Positions 1-11,716 of a DNA stretch of 64,000 nt are shown piece by piece; the stretch's first letter is position 1; each line of letters starts with the position of its first letter. The DNA comes from Strigamia acuminata (lineage: Eukaryota; Arthropoda; Chilopoda; Geophilomorpha; Linotaeniidae): NCBI GenBank assembly GCA_949358305.1, contig OX442316.1, positions 5,518,001-5,582,000 of the forward strand, read 5' to 3'. Under the pieces are notes generated by a model. It was given only the letters and a program-made list of their open reading frames with translations, searched no databases and was not told the DNA's origin. Position numbers and translations under genes: made by a program.

Positions 1-48
1 AACACAAATGTCTTAAAATCACTTTCGATTAAAAATATTTCTATTTAC

Positions 49-1162
49 ATTAATGATTTGTGTATTTCGGAAATTTTGTTTTCCATTTCCAAGGTTTGAG
101 CTGGTAGAAGATGAAATTCAGAGACGTATCCGTATAAATGCCTTCTCGGGTCGTAATCGCCAAGTTCGGCTAAAATATAATAAATAAAAAATTGTAAATA
201 AAAAATTGTTCTTTCACTAATATTAGCAGATTTACATTGAATAATGTGAGCTGATAATTCAGTGCCAACTTCAAACGATACGGGTAACCGGGCTTGAAGA
301 ATATCTTGCTTCAATTGAAGAAAAAATTGATACCTAAATAAAAAATATTTTTTTTTTTTTAAATTTAAAAGTTGTAAAATTAAAATAAAAAAATCAATCT
401 TTTAATTTTTAACCTAGTTATTTCTTCCACCAACTTGCATGGGTCACTCGCATAAAATTTAACACTAAAATAGAGTGTAAAATACAAGTTTTTTCTCAGT
501 TGTTTACATATTTTCTTTTCTGCTTCGAGCCAATGCTGAAATCAATTCAATCAAATGCAATACAATAAATAACCTTTCAATTTCAAAATAACATTTCCGT
601 AAATGCTTTCATAGAACAACCACGCTCTATTGACGAAACCTAGATTCCACCCCTACAGTTTGCGGCATTTTTTGCGGCAATTTTTGGACTTGAAAAATGC
701 ATTTTTGGACTTGAAAAATGCATTTTTGGACTTGAAAAATGCATTTTTGGACTTGAAAAATGCATTTTTGGACTTGAAAAATGCATTTTTGGACTTGAAA
801 AATGCAGTTTTAGACTTTCAAGCTACATTTTAAAGGATATCGCGTTCAATCTGCTTCAGCTTCCCATGTTAAATGAAGGCATTTACGATACTTACCGATT
901 GATTTGAATCGTCCAAATATCTCAACCCGAAATAAACAATTTCAATTAAATTCAAATGCTGGAAAACGCCATCAAGTAATCGCTGAGCAACGGCTTCAGC
1001 CTAAAATCATCAAAACAAAAGTTTAAAAATCTAAAAAAAAACTCAAAAAAACTAAATAATTTATAATTAACACTATACCTTAACATTCAGATTGAGTTCA
1101 GTCCCATCCAACAGGATTATTTTACAATCCACGAACTTATTTGTATCACCCAGGCAGCCCAT
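49..1162 (-). CDS. EPB41L4: EPB41L4-like FERM-domain protein, 5' part
   Basis: Five exons read in phase on the minus strand: 1162-1079, 1000-896, 535-414, 333-236 and 169-49. The last runs into an intron that leaves the window, so the gene is cut by the edge. The protein begins MGCLGDTNKFVDC and continues through a FERM F1 lobe (LDGTELNLNV, HLNLIEIVYFGLRYLDD, HWLE) and into F2 (VKFYASDPCKLVEEITRYQ, FFLQLKQDILQARLP, SELGDYDPRRH, GYVSEFHLLP). The MGC start and the SELGDYDP/GYVSE signature match band 4.1-like 4 proteins better than other FERM families. These are cortical membrane-cytoskeleton linkers in epithelia. The 66-bp intron between 235 and 170 is open in frame, so an unspliced reading would give a false longer exon. 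The start ATG is the first in the first visible exon; an upstream 5' UTR exon is possible. Confidence 0.85.
675..826. repeat. 21-bp tandem repeat in an intron
   Basis: About six and a half copies of a 21-bp unit (TTTTTGGACTTGAAAAATGCA) in the second intron of the EPB41L4-like gene. The unit length is a multiple of three, so the plus strand shows an artificial open frame of repeated FLDLKNA. It is minisatellite DNA, not a gene. Confidence 0.9.
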
Positions 1163-1694
1163 TTGAATACAATTAAAATTCAGAAATGTGGCCCAAACTT
1201 GTTCATATTTTGTCCTCGCCCAGCGACAAGTTCGAGGTTGACATTCCTTGATTGTATTCGAGTGATATCAAGTTGTTTTTTTATATTTACAGTGCGAAAA
1301 TAATTAAACTTTTAAGCCTAGCATCGGTGGCATTTCCTTCCAAACCCAAATTAAATCGTCGGCCTCGGGCGGTAGGATGTCGTGCACGGGTCAACAAGTG
1401 CAAAAAGTGGGATTATAATATTTTACCACTGGAATGAAACCAACTAAACCAAATCTAACACAATTAAAAATCAGTTGTTGTTTTAAAAACAAGAATAATT
1501 AAGGAATAGCGTAGGAAATACCCGATTAAAAATACTTAAGAGACCCACGCCTCCATCGAAGGATGCAGCGCGCTTTTCCAGTCGACTTGTGTACGACTCC
1601 ATTGTTTAGTCTTTGTACACAACTGTGATGGAAACTTGAGAAGATGTTTAAGTTCAACAATCCGTCCACAGGATTTGATTAAATCACCTCCATC
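1163..1694. other. Shared 5' region of two divergent genes
   Basis: A 532-bp spacer separates the start codons of the EPB41L4-like gene (minus) and the HSD17B8-like gene (plus). Promoters and 5' UTRs of both must lie here or in unseen upstream exons. I see no TATA box I would defend. A 61-codon open frame at 1252-1437 has no recognisable homology. Confidence 0.5.
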
Positions 1695-2811
1695 ATGTTA
1701 AATGGACGGGTAGCATTAATAACAGGTTCGGTATTAATTTATTCTGTTGCAGTAGCAAATAAATTTTAATTTTTAATTAATTTCAGGTGCAGGCAGTGGC
1801 ATTGGAAGAGCCATTAGTCTGGTTTTTGCCAAGGCGAATGCTCGAATTATTGCAGCAGATATTAACGAAAATGGTGCTACGGAAACTATTAACCAAATAG
1901 GTAACAATGCGACATCAAATCCAAATTTATCAAATCTGTAAAAGTTAACTATTCTAGGCAATGCAGACGACCACATGGTAATCAAGGCGGATGTGGGTGA
2001 ACCAAATGTTGGCTCCTTATTGATATCACAAGTTAAAAACAAATATAAACAACCACCAGATATTGTAGTAAATTGTGCAGGAATTACTGCCGATAATTTC
2101 ATTAGTAACATGTCTGAAGCTGAGTTTGACAGAGTTCTGAGGATAAATGTTAAAGTACACGACGTATTAAATGCTAAAATGAGTTATTTTATACATTTTG
2201 TGGAATTATAGGGGACCTATTTGGTGATTAAAGCTGCTACAGATGCGATGATTGAACACAAAATGAAACAAGGATCCATCATTAATATTGGGAGCATAGT
2301 GGGTAAGGTTGGAAACATGGGACAAATCAATTATGCGGCTTCGAAAGCTGCCGTTGGTGGAATGACAAAAACAACAGCTAAGGAGATGGCAAAGTAAAGA
2401 TTGAAATGTTTTTAGCGGTAATGTATGTATTTTATTTGTGTTTATCAGGTTTAATATTCGTTGCAATGCAATTTTGCCTGGTTTTATTGACACTCCAATA
2501 ATTAAGAGTGTTCCTGAAAAATTAGCAAAAAAATTATTGAGAATTATTCCTTTGGGTCGACTGGGAACACCGTATGGTAAAAAAAAGAAAAATCGGGGAA
2601 ATAAAATAATTGAATGATTTGATTTTTGTTTTTTGTTTTTCATCTAGAAATCGCAGATGTTTGTTTATTTTTAGCGTCTGATCAAAGTTCATTCATAACC
2701 GGAAGTGAAATAGAAGTGACAGGTAGATTTCATGAATAAATATGAATAAAATAAGCGTAATAAATTGTATTATTTTATTATTTTTCTTATCAAGGTGGTG
2801 TTTTTATGTAA
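1695..2811 (+). CDS. HSD17B8: HSD17B8-like short-chain dehydrogenase
   Basis: Seven exons join in phase: 1695-1725, 1787-1900, 1958-2154, 2212-2393, 2449-2576, 2648-2722 and 2795-2811, giving 247 residues, a normal classical SDR length. The Rossmann nucleotide motif TGAGSGIG is at residues 10-17. The catalytic tetrad is N112, S142, Y155 and K159 (YAASK). The stretches [14 protein letters not shown] and the C-terminal EVTGGVFM are characteristic of HSD17B8/FabG-type enzymes. In animals HSD17B8 is the alpha subunit of the mitochondrial 3-oxoacyl-ACP reductase (with CBR4) and also oxidises estradiol. Introns are 55-75 bp with GT-AG ends. The exon 5 donor is at 2577, not the earlier GT at 2572, because only the later one keeps the frame (PYEIADV). 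All expected residues are present, so the gene looks functional. Confidence 0.93.
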
Positions 2812-3225
2812 AGTTTTCAAAAAATTGAAATAAAGGTAATATTTTTCATATCTGCATAGGAAGCTATTAATTTTTCTTATCCCAAAATGCAGTAAAGCGA
2901 GTTTGGGACCCTACCATGGTAGAAACGACTGTAAAAAACCGCCATCTTTGACCCTTTTCAACCCTACTCAGAAAAACATTTCAAGGAAAAAGAAAATACC
3001 AGACTTTGTCCACATCCCTATAGTCAAGCTTGACAGACTTCAAATGAGTGGAAAATTTGAATTTTAGCACGCGATTGTTTCGTCATTTACAAATGATATA
3101 TATTTTTATACATAAAACAAAGGAACATAATTGTCCTAGTCATCTCATGAGTCATAATAGACTGAAATGTAACAAATATTTCTTAAAGCAATACCATCAG
3201 TTGTGTGGAAACGACTGTACAAACT
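2812..3225. other. Spacer between HSD17B8 and the receptor array
   Basis: The spacer holds the 3' flank of the dehydrogenase gene and then sequence that recurs upstream of receptor copy 9. The recurring part starts near 3011 (ATCCCTATAGTCAAGCTTGA) and marks the left boundary of the duplicated receptor unit. Confidence 0.6.
3024..3034. promoter_or_regulatory. Array-wide upstream element, type I form
   Basis: TCAAGCTTGAC, whose first ten bases are a perfect palindrome, lies 202 bp before the ATG of copy 1. Copy 9 has the same element at 29643-29653, 201 bp before its ATG. The surrounding text is otherwise different from types II-IV, so conservation of the core suggests a binding site. This is inferred from paralogue comparison only. 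Confidence 0.5.
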
Positions 3226-4332
3226 ATGCAGCAGTATCCAAACTGCCTCAAATGGAAACTTTACCACTCAACCGATTACATTTTAACTGAAAACAAAACA
3301 TTAATTTACCTGCCTTTAAATACGACGTACACCGTCGATGAATACCGAACAAACGAAGATACTGCACTAGTTTGCATTCCGGATGATGTTCAACCACCAT
3401 TTTATTACATAGATCTACTTTACGTCACGGGATGGGTATTGTCAATCACCGCACTCATTTTTTCCACATATTTTCACTGCACATCGCGTACAACAGTTTA
3501 CGACAAACGACCGCTTGTGTGCCATATGATATGTTTATTGAGCTACTATTTATGTGATCTTGTGTTCCAAGTGGGACCCGACTACGACAGACAGACCTGT
3601 TATTTTCTAGGTATTGGTGGTCAATATGCTTTCATCGCGGCCTTTTGTTGGCTCAACGTTGTCACTTTTAATATGTGGAGAAATTTTCATGCGCAACGGA
3701 TTCTCCAGTCAAATCGTCCATCGAGATTAAAGTACACGTACCAATCACTGTACGCGTGGATGATACCAGCGTTGATTATAATCGTATCCAATTTGCTGAT
3801 TTTTGTAAAGGCTCCTGTTGCCGTTAGTTACAAGGAGAGATGTCTCGTGGATATGTACAATAACGATGCTCAAGTGTTTTTTCTGCATGGGAGTGAATGT
3901 TGCACGTTAATAGTTAATGTTGTTTTGATGACTATTACGTGTGTGAATTTGAGATCGATGAGCGCGGGGATTGCAGTGGCGAATCAACGGATTCATTCGC
4001 AGATGTAAGTTTGTTGTCGAGAATTAATTTGATTTAGTTTAATGGAAAATGTTACTCCGTGTTTCAGGTTGAGAATGTATATGAAGTTAGTATTGGTCAC
4101 TGGTTTTTGTTGGGTTATTCAAGTTGTTGAATGGGCTACACCCTTGAAACCTCGACCATCTTATTGCATTGCGCCCGATCTGTTTAACTCTCTGCAAGGA
4201 CTTATTTTGTTTCTCATTTACAATTGCAATAGTGAAGTTAAAAGCAAATTACGTCAAAATTTCTCAACCATAACTCTACGTCTCAGAGGTGGCTCTGCAA
4301 TATCACAGAGAACAGCATCAACTCACTTATAA
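3226..4332 (+). CDS. Mth-like GPCR, copy 1 (type I)
   Basis: Exons 3226-4004 and 4068-4332 join through a phase-2 intron (AT|G) into 347 residues. After a short N-terminus of about 60 residues come TM1 (DLLYVTGWVLSITALIFSTY), TM2 (LVCHMICLLSYYLCDLVF), TM3 (TCYFLGIGGQYAFIAAFCWL), TM4 (LYAWMIPALIIIVSNLLIFV), TM5 (CTLIVNVVLMTITCVNL), and in exon 2 TM6 (VLVTGFCWVIQVVEWA) and TM7 (PDLFNSLQGLILFLIYNC). The FCWLNV-F-MWR and NSLQGLILFLIYNC blocks match the Methuselah branch of class B GPCRs, plasma-membrane G-protein-coupled receptors. The N-terminus keeps only the end of the Mth ectodomain (CLKWKL ... ALVC, two cysteines, several N-x-S/T sites) and has no signal peptide. A Met seven codons upstream is in frame, but copy 9 lacks it, so the MQQYP start is preferred. 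Confidence 0.88.
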
Positions 4333-4618
4333 AATACTTATTACTTTTCATGTAATTATAATAATTTAACACTAAATATAAAGTGTAAGTACATTTTTAA
4401 GTGCTTACTTGAACAGTTAAGTGTAATTATAAGTGGTCACATGATATGCCATTGAAATAAAATCCTGGGAACAGTTTTATTCTATATTTGCTTTGTTTCA
4501 TCAAGGACTACGATATTAACTGGATATATACCGTAATACCAACAGATAATTCAGTCATAATATAACTACGACATCTTGATGCCAAAATCAAGCAGAAAAA
4601 TATCTGTGCGCCCAAACA

Positions 4619-4626
4619 TACCGGTA
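4619..4626. repeat. TACCGGTA: putative transposon footprint
   Basis: The text here reads CATA-CCGGTA-AATGCAAT, whereas the paralogous flank of copy 9 (31241-31255) reads GCATA-AATGCAAT. The six bases CCGGTA are therefore an insertion next to a TA. Excision of a TA-targeting transposon with CCG...CGG ends would leave such a mark. Confidence 0.5.
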
Positions 4627-4866
4627 AATGCAATAAAAACTTTATTTTTAGAAATAATATCAGGTGATGTGCTATTAATATTTAGTAATTGAATTTTGCA
4701 TTAAGATAATAGGCTGTAGTCACACTAGTCAATGCGTTTTTGAATTGCTGCCCATCAAAACAGTTACACTGCGCTGCAATGCTTCTCCACTAGTCATTTG
4801 AATTTTTAAAAAATCAGTGATGACGCTTTACGACTTTCTAATTTAGGAAATTCTGAGAAATCGTAG

Positions 4867-4877
4867 TCAACCTTGAC
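4867..4877. promoter_or_regulatory. Array-wide upstream element, type II form
   Basis: TCAACCTTGAC lies 266 bp before the ATG of copy 2. The same 11-mer, followed by ATCTTTTCAAACAAC or close variants, occurs at 8700, 12597, 23129, 31448, 33005, 41393 and 42534, in front of copies 4, 6, 8, 10, 11, 15a and 15. Type II copies 3, 5, 7, 13 and 14 lack it and carry a different block (near AATCCAGCCC) upstream instead. Confidence 0.5.
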
Positions 4878-5132
4878 ATCTTTTCAAACAACATAATAAA
4901 GCTATTGTCTGTTGTGAAAGTATGAATACGTAATTAAGCTTTCTCATTTGTCGTTAAATTAATTCTTGTTATAATATAATTTCCTTAAAATAAATTTGCA
5001 GGGGAAAACAAATCAAGAGGATTTAACACACAGTGACGATTCACTACAGACATCACTTAGGGAATGATTAACTTTAGTATCAGAGGCAATATTGGGTATC
5101 CGATAGAATCCGAATGAAATATCAACTGAATT

Positions 5133-6270
5133 ATGGATAAATTTTCTGAGTGCATCAAATGGAAACTAGACTTTTCAACTGACTACATTTTGACTGAAAA
5201 TGAAACCTTGATTTATCTACCGACAAATCAATCGTACAATATTGGCGAATATGCAACAAACAATCAAACCGCACTTGTTTGTGTTCCACAAGATGCTCGG
5301 CCACTGTTTTATGACATGGACCTAATTTACATAACAGCTTGGCTACTGTCAATCATTGCACTCATTTTATCCGTATACTTCCAGTCGCGAAGTGTGAGTA
5401 TGAGTAAAGTTTACGACAAACGACCTCTTTTATGCCACATGATGTGTTTGATCTGCTTCTATGTATTTGGTATTGCGTACCACCTAAAACCTAGTTTTAT
5501 TAGAAAGATGTGTTACTTTATAGGCACTTGTGGCCAGTATTCTTTCCTGTCGGCCTTTTGTTGGCTGAACGTTGTCACTTTTAATGTGTGGAGACATTTT
5601 CATCCGCAGCGGATTCTCCATTCAACACCTCGTGCGTCAAATTTCAAGTTTGCATTCCAATCGCTGTATGCTTGGTTGATGCCTGCTTTGGTTCTAATCA
5701 CGTGCAATTTGCTCGTTTTTGTAAAAGCGCCAATTGTACTTGGTTTAGATTCGTCGTGTTTTTTATCTATGTACCGCAACAACGCTCAAGTGCTGTTTCT
5801 TCAAGCCGGTGAATGTTACACATTACTAGTTAATGTTATTTTAATAATGATAACTTTCTACAATTTGAAGTCGATGAGCTCGGGAATTGAAATTGCAAAT
5901 CGGCGAATTCATTCACAAATGTAAGAATTCTTGTAATTTGGGTATTTGTGACAAGAATAATTCCAATTTATATGATAATTTACATTTTAGGTTTCGAATG
6001 TATGTCAAGTTATTATTGGTCACTGGTGTTTATTGGGTTTTTCAAATTTTGGAGTGGGTTACATCGCCTTATGTACGTAACCCAGCATACTGGACTGTAC
6101 CTGATGTCATGAACGGTCTGCAAGGAGTCATATTGTTTCTTATTTACAACTGCAATGGTAAAATTAAAGCCAAAATACGTAAACATTATTCTAACATAAT
6201 TGATCAGTTGAGGAGTTGGCTTTGTTTACAAACAAAACTCACAATCTCTCCTTCAGTTACATTGAATTGA
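5133..6270 (+). CDS. Mth-like GPCR, copy 2 (type II)
   Basis: Exons 5133-5920 and 5991-6270 give 355 residues starting MDKFSECIKWKL. An in-frame TGA six bases before the ATG in the type II leader fixes this start and rules out a coding upstream exon in the same frame. The loop between TM1 and TM2 has a three-residue insertion (SVSMSKVYDK) relative to most type II copies. The C-tail is the longer form ending QTKLTISPSV plus TLN, shared with copies 6 and 13. The paired cysteines in KMCYF (start of TM3) and SSCFLSMY (second extracellular loop) are present, as expected for a class B fold. It appears functional. Confidence 0.88.
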
Positions 6271-7137
6271 AATAATGCAATCAAAAAGAAATATACTTCG
6301 CCCTAATCATACCGGTAACTTAGTAGGTTTACTGTGAATACAGCAAACTAATATACTGTAGAAAATATTTTAGAAAAATATAATATAATAAACAAACAGC
6401 AAAAATAAAGATTAAACATTTGCAACCATTTAATTTGATGCCAAAAGATAATAATTACTTTTGAAGAGCTGCCCATCAAAACAAACACATTTCAGTGCAA
6501 TGTTCCTAATCTAGGAAAATTCAAAAATCAATCAATATTGCTCAACAATTTTCTAGGGAAATTCCCGGTTACCCGCTGAGCCAATCCAGCCCCACGACAA
6601 TACAGCAATTATCTGTTGTGAAATTACTAATAATTTATTTGCTCATTAACTCCCTGAAGAACAAAATTCGCATTACAGGGCGAGAAGAAATAAAGAGCAT
6701 AAACACAGGGGATACAGTTCCACAGATGTTTCGTAGTTATCATCTGGCTTCATTAACATTAAAAATATATGTATTAACAATTACGGTAAGCCCTCATTAT
6801 TTGTCAAGAATTTAATTACAGTAATAATAAACTGCTGGAAATAAATATCAGGGTTTGAAAAATGCACACAAGGTCAACTCAAGAAAAAACATGTCATTAG
6901 TGGTGTGACATGACTTCTGGTGACAGTAAACAAAAAGACATGTCAACTAGCATAACAAATCTTATTACATAAACTTACTTAAAAATAATTGCAGCGGGAG
7001 ATAAAAACAAGAGAATAAACACATACATTACACAAGAGACGGATCTTGTGTAGAGAGCAATTGGGAAATGATTAACATTGGTATTAGGAACAATATTGTG
7101 CATTACGACTACTCCCGATAGAAATATCAACTGAATT
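6271..7137. other. Spacer between receptor copies 2 and 3
   Basis: This is the 3' flank of copy 2 followed by the type IIb upstream module, recognisable by AATCCAGCCCCACGAC and CAATTATCTGTTGTGAAA. TACCGGTA is at 6310-6317; the equivalent place downstream of copy 6 (14030) has a one-base variant, so this footprint-like insertion predates their duplication. Confidence 0.6.
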
Positions 7138-7790
7138 ATGGAGAAATGTGCGGAGTGCATCAAATGGAAACTAGAATTTTCAACTGACTACATTTTTATT
7201 GAAAACAAAACCTTGCTTTATCTACCGACAAATCAATCGTACAATATTGGCAAATATGCAACAAACAACCAAACCGCACTTGTTTGCGTTCACAAGATGT
7301 TCGACCACTATTTTATGATATAGACTTGATTTACGTTACAGCATGGATATTGTCAATCATTGCACTCATTTTTGCCATATATTTTCATTTGCGAAGTGTG
7401 AGTACTGTTTACGACAACCGACCTCTTATGTGCCATATGGTATGTTTAATAAGCCTATTTGTAATTGGTGTTGCGTACCAACTAGGACCTGGTGTTGTTA
7501 GAAAGATGTGTTACTTTGTAGGCATTTGTGGCCAATATTCTTTCCTAGCGGCCTTTTGTTGGCTGAACGTTGTCACTTTTAATGTGTGGAGACATTTTCA
7601 TCCGCAGCGGATTCTCCATTCAACTCCTCGTGCGTTAAATTTCAAGTTTGCATTTCAATCACTGTACGCGTGGATGGTACCTGCTTTGATTCTAATCGTA
7701 TCAAATTTGCTGATTTTTGTAAAGGCTCCTCTTGCTAGAATAGAATGTGTCCTATTAAGATTTAGTATTAGCAAACGCAGTTTTCTCTAA
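7138..7790 (+). pseudogene. Mth-like GPCR, copy 3, broken (type II)
   Basis: The reading frame starts MEKCAECIKWKLEF. Near 7290 it loses one C that all sister copies have (GCGTTCACAAG instead of GCGTTCCACAAG), shifting the frame after ALVCV. The correct frame resumes at once and stays open through TM1-TM4. At APLA, near 7737, the receptor stops abruptly and is fused to a retrotransposon-derived segment. TM5, the intron and exon 2 are missing. Frameshift plus loss of the last third make it a pseudogene. Confidence 0.9.
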
Positions 7791-8360
7791 GAGTTTGATT
7801 AGCCTATTGCTGACCTTTTTGCAGAAAATAAACTGCTAATAGAACAATCTCAATTTGGAGGAGCTCAGCAACTCGTGGAAACTCCAGTATTCTACCAAGG
7901 GTATTGGTACACTCCACACCCAAACCAGAGACAATTTAATAGAGGAGGTAATTCATCTGGCAGGTCTTACTACAATCAACAGGCACCATTTGGAGCTCAA
8001 AAACAGGCTGGTTGGGGATATTGTAACAACTGTGGTAACCAAAATAATTATAGAGGAATAATTACCGAGCAAGAAACAAACAATAGACGATGGAATATTG
8101 GAAGTGGTTTCTATAGGAATAACAACAAAGGCAACAGCAACAATAATCAAGGCTAGAATCAAAATAGGAACCAGAATAGTAACATTGGACGGAACAACAA
8201 TAATCAGGAAAACTAAATAAGTCACAAAGAGGACATCCAAGAAAGCTAAAAAGAAAGGAGCTGACCATAGTTGATTTGAACACAACCGATGAACTTTTGC
8301 AAATGCCAATAACAGTGAATTATATTGAAATAAAAGGAGTTCTGGACACAGATCAATACT
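7737..8360 (+). repeat. Retrotransposon gag-protease fragment
   Basis: Broken frames here read like the end of a Gag (AENKLLIEQSQFGGAQQLV, VFYQGYWYTPHPNQRQF, a CNNCGNQ near-zinc-knuckle) and then an aspartic-protease beginning (TIVDLNTTDELLQMPITVN, EIKGVLD). That order fits an LTR retrotransposon, probably Ty3-like, but no RT is present. Related pieces lie at 11717-12330, 22664-22995 and 41038-41290, always at the downstream side of a type II receptor. It was therefore probably copied with the receptor units. Confidence 0.6.
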
Positions 8361-8947
8361 GACAGCAAACACACCAACAAACGACAACAACTTATCCTGG
8401 CGCCACTCCTGGCCCGGATGTAGTTCTACGTTCTGGCAAGAAACTACTATACTGTATAAGTTACCGTATGCTACTCTATAAATTTTTCTTTCACGTGGTT
8501 GTAAAAAAATTAATAAACATTAGTTAATTCGCCCCATATTTAATATTCTAATTTTAAAAAAATATGTACGTGTAAATTTTTATATCTTCCGCCAGTTGGG
8601 CCTAGTTTTAGGTGCGTTCAGAATTATAAAAAAAATCCTTGAAGAAAACTGACAATGCTATACAATTTTCTAATTTGGGATATTCATAGCAAATCGTTGT
8701 CAACCTTGACATCTTTTCAAACAACTTAATAAAGCAATTATAAATAATTAAACTTTCTAACTTGTCGTGAATATAATTACTGTTCTAATAAATTTCCTTA
8801 AAACAATTTGCAGAGAAAACAAATCTATAGAACAAAAACACAACACACACCTCCAGCGACGGTTCATGTACTGACATCGTTTGGGGAATGATTAACATAT
8901 GGTATCGAGGGCAACATTGTGTATCCAATAGAAATATCAACTGAATT
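8361..8947. other. Spacer and upstream module of copy 4
   Basis: After the retrotransposon fragment comes about 230 bp that I do not recognise. From about 8570 the type IIa upstream module shared with copies 8, 11 and 15 begins, with the conserved element at 8700-8710 and an acceptor-like TTTGCAG at about 8808. A short non-coding 5' exon boundary there is possible. Confidence 0.5.
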
Positions 8948-10033
8948 ATGGAGAAATTTCCTGAGTGCATCAAGTGGAAACTAGACTTTTCAACTGACTA
9001 TATTTTTATTGAAAACGAAACCTTGCTTTATCTACCGACAAATCAATCGTACAATATTGGCGAATATACAACAAACAATCTCACCGCACTTGTTTGCATT
9101 CCACAAGATGTTCGACCATTCTTTTATGACATGGACTTAATTTACATAATTGCATGGCTATTGTCAATCATTGCACTCATTTTTTCCATTTACTTCCAGT
9201 CGCGAAGTGTGAGTATTGTTTACGACAAACGACCTATTTTATGTCACATGATGTGTTTGTTATGCTTCTATGTATTTGCTGTTGCGTACCACCTAAAACC
9301 TAGTTTTATTAGAAAGATGTGTTACTTTATAGGCACTTGTGGCCAGTATTCTTTCCTGGCGGCCTTTTGTTGGCTGAACGTTGTCACTTTTAATATGTGG
9401 AGACATTTTCATCCGCAGCGGATTCTCTATTCAACATCTCGTACGTCAAGTTTCAAGTTTGCATTTCAATCACTGTACGCATGGATGGTACCTGCTTTCA
9501 TTCTAATCGTATCAAATTTGCTGATTTTTGTAAAGGCTCCTCTTGTTAATTACAGCGGAATATGTTTTTTATCTACGTACAGCAACAAAACTCAGATACT
9601 TTTTTTGCAAGCTAGTGAATGTTACCCATTACTAGTTAATTTTGTTTTAGTGATAATAACTTTTTACAATTTGAAGTCAATAAGCACGGGAATTGCAATG
9701 GCAAATCAAAAAATTCATTCACAAATGTAAGAATTTTAGTTATTTATGTATGACAAGAATAATTTCAATTTTTTTTATAATTTACATTTTAGGCTTCGAA
9801 TGTATGTCAAGTTATTGCTGGTCACTGGTGTGTGTTGGCTTTTTGGAGTTTTGGAGTGGGCTACTTTGCCTTATACACATAACCCAGCATACTGGATTGT
9901 ACCTGAAGTTATAAACAATCTGCAAGGACTCGTATTGTTTTTTATTTACAACTGCAATTGTGAAATTAAAGCTAAAATAAGTAAACATTATTCTAACATA
10001 ATTGGTCAGTTGAGGAGTTGGCTGTGTTTATAA
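8948..10033 (+). CDS. Mth-like GPCR, copy 4 (type II)
   Basis: Exons 8948-9726 and 9793-10033 give 339 residues. The N-terminus MEKFPECIKWKLDF carries three glycosylation sequons (NET, NQS, NLT) between the two conserved cysteines. The second extracellular loop is the NYSG-CFLSTYSNKTQ form, related to copies 8, 11 and 15. TM6-TM7 read VKLLLVTGVCWLFGVLEW and VINNLQGLVLFFIYNC. The short C-tail ends GQLRSWLCL. No defects are seen. Confidence 0.88.
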
Positions 10034-10568
10034 ACAAAACTCACAATCTCATCTACAATTCTGTGTTATTGAATGAAAAGAATGTAATCAAAAAGTAATA
10101 AACTTCCTAAATCATTCCGTAGTAGTTTTACTATATGGTCAATGCTGCAGTGACCATTACAAGGATATGTAAATCAGTGTTTTATTTAACGGTCAAACAA
10201 GCAGATGGCGCTGCGAAAGCAGCGGCACAAATAGTGATACAAAAAGAAACAAATGCAAAATGCATTTATGCGAAATGGAGCATGTTGCCCATCAAAACAA
10301 ACAGATTTCAGTGCAAGGTTCCTGATCTATGGAATTTCAAAGATCAATCAATATTGCTCAACAATTTTCTAGGGAAATTCCCGGGTACCCGTTGAGCCAA
10401 TCCAGCCCCACGACAATACAGCAATTATCTGTTGTGAAATTACTAATAATTTATTTTCTCATTAAAGAGACGGATCTTGTGTAGAGAGCAATTGAGAAAT
10501 GATTAACATTGGTATTAGAGGCAATATTGTGTATTACGACTACTCACGATAAAAATATAAATTAAATT
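10034..10568. other. Spacer between receptor copies 4 and 5
   Basis: The usual 3' flank (TTTTACTATATGGTCAATGC) is interrupted near 10145 by about 150 bp of unfamiliar sequence containing AGATGGCGCTGCG. A shortened type IIb upstream module then leads into copy 5. An 86-codon open frame at 10135-10395 crosses these unrelated parts and is not credible as a gene. Confidence 0.5.
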
Positions 10569-11679
10569 ATGGAGAAATATGCAGAGTGCATCAAATGGAA
10601 ACTAGAATTTACAACTGACTACATTTTTATTGAAAACAAAACCTTGCTTTATCTACCAACAAATCAATCGTACAATGTTGACGAATATACAACAAACAAT
10701 CTCACCGCACTAGTTTGCATTCCACAAGATGTTCGACCACCATTTTATGACATAGACTTGATTTACGTTACAGCATGGATATTTTCAATTATTGCACTCA
10801 TTTTTGCCGTATATTTTCATTCGCGAAGTGTGAGCACTGTTTATGACAACCGACCTCTTATGTGCCATATGGTATGTTTAATAAGCCTATTTCTAATTGG
10901 TGTTGCGTACCAACTAGGACCTGGTGTTGTTAGAAAGATGTGTTACTTTGTAGGCATTTGTGGCCAATATTCTTTCCTAGCGGCCTTTTGTTGGCTGAAC
11001 GTTGTCACTTTTAATATGTGGAGACATTTTCATCCACTACGGATTCTCCATTCAACTCCTCGTGCGTCAAATTTCAAGTTTGCATTCCAATCACTGTACG
11101 CGTGGATGGCACCAGCTTTGAGTCTAATCGCATCCAATCTGCTAATTTTTGTAAATGCTCCTGTTGTTGATAGCCACAACGCATTTTGTTTTATATCTAT
11201 GTACAGCAACAAAGCCCAGTTGCTTTTTCATAATGGCAGTGAATTTTACACATTACTAGTTAATGTTATTTTAGTAATTATTACTTTCTACAATTTGAAG
11301 TCAATGAGCTCGGGAATTGCAATTGCAAATGAACAAATTCATTCACAAATGTAGGAATTTTAGTTATTTATGACAAGAATAATTTCAAGTATTTTTTAAT
11401 TTACTTTTTAGGTTCCGAATGTATGTCAAGTTATTACTGATTACTGGTGTTTGCTGGGTTTTTGAAGTTTTGGAGTGGGCTACTTTGCCTTATACACATA
11501 ACCCAGCATACTGGAGTGTACCTGAAGTTTTAAACAGTCTGCAAGGAGTCTTATTGTTTCTTATTTACAACTGCAATTGTGAAATTAAAGCTAAAATATA
11601 TAAACATTATTGTAACATAATTGCACAGTTGAGGAGTTGGCTTTGTTTTAAAAAAAAACTCACAATCACATCACCCTAA
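10569..11679 (+). CDS. Mth-like GPCR, copy 5 (type II)
   Basis: Exons 10569-11350 and 11412-11679 give 349 residues. The donor is AT|GTAGGA rather than the usual AT|GTAAGA, so unspliced RNA would stop at TAG. The second extracellular loop (VVDSHNAFCFISMYSNKAQ) and the start of TM5 (HNGSEFYT, with F where most copies have C) are distinctive. The C-tail ends CFKKKLTITSP, lengthened because a lysine-rich A tract replaces the usual stop. The gene is intact. A retrotransposon gag-protease fragment begins 38 bp after its stop. Confidence 0.86.
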
Positions 11680-11716
11680 TTAGGTTCTGAATTATAATAT
11701 TGGATCGGAATTGACT

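Larger units (their letters stand above)
4333..5132. other. Spacer between receptor copies 1 and 2
   Basis: The first part is the type I 3' flank, matching the flank of copy 9 (30954-31260). The second part is the type IIa upstream module with the conserved element at 4867. An octamer TACCGGTA lies at 4619-4626. No gene is seen. Confidence 0.6.

Noticed and set aside
630-833. 67-codon open frame of repeated FLDLKNA
   Set aside because: It is a 21-bp tandem repeat in an intron of the EPB41L4-like gene; the frame is open only because the unit is a multiple of three.
414-895. Apparent missing exon in the EPB41L4-like gene
   Set aside because: An earlier acceptor (TTCAG before 535) restores HWLEAEKKICKQLRKNLYF in phase, so the exon is there.
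10135-10395. 86-codon frame upstream of copy 5
   Set aside because: It crosses three unrelated repeat segments and ends in receptor upstream sequence.
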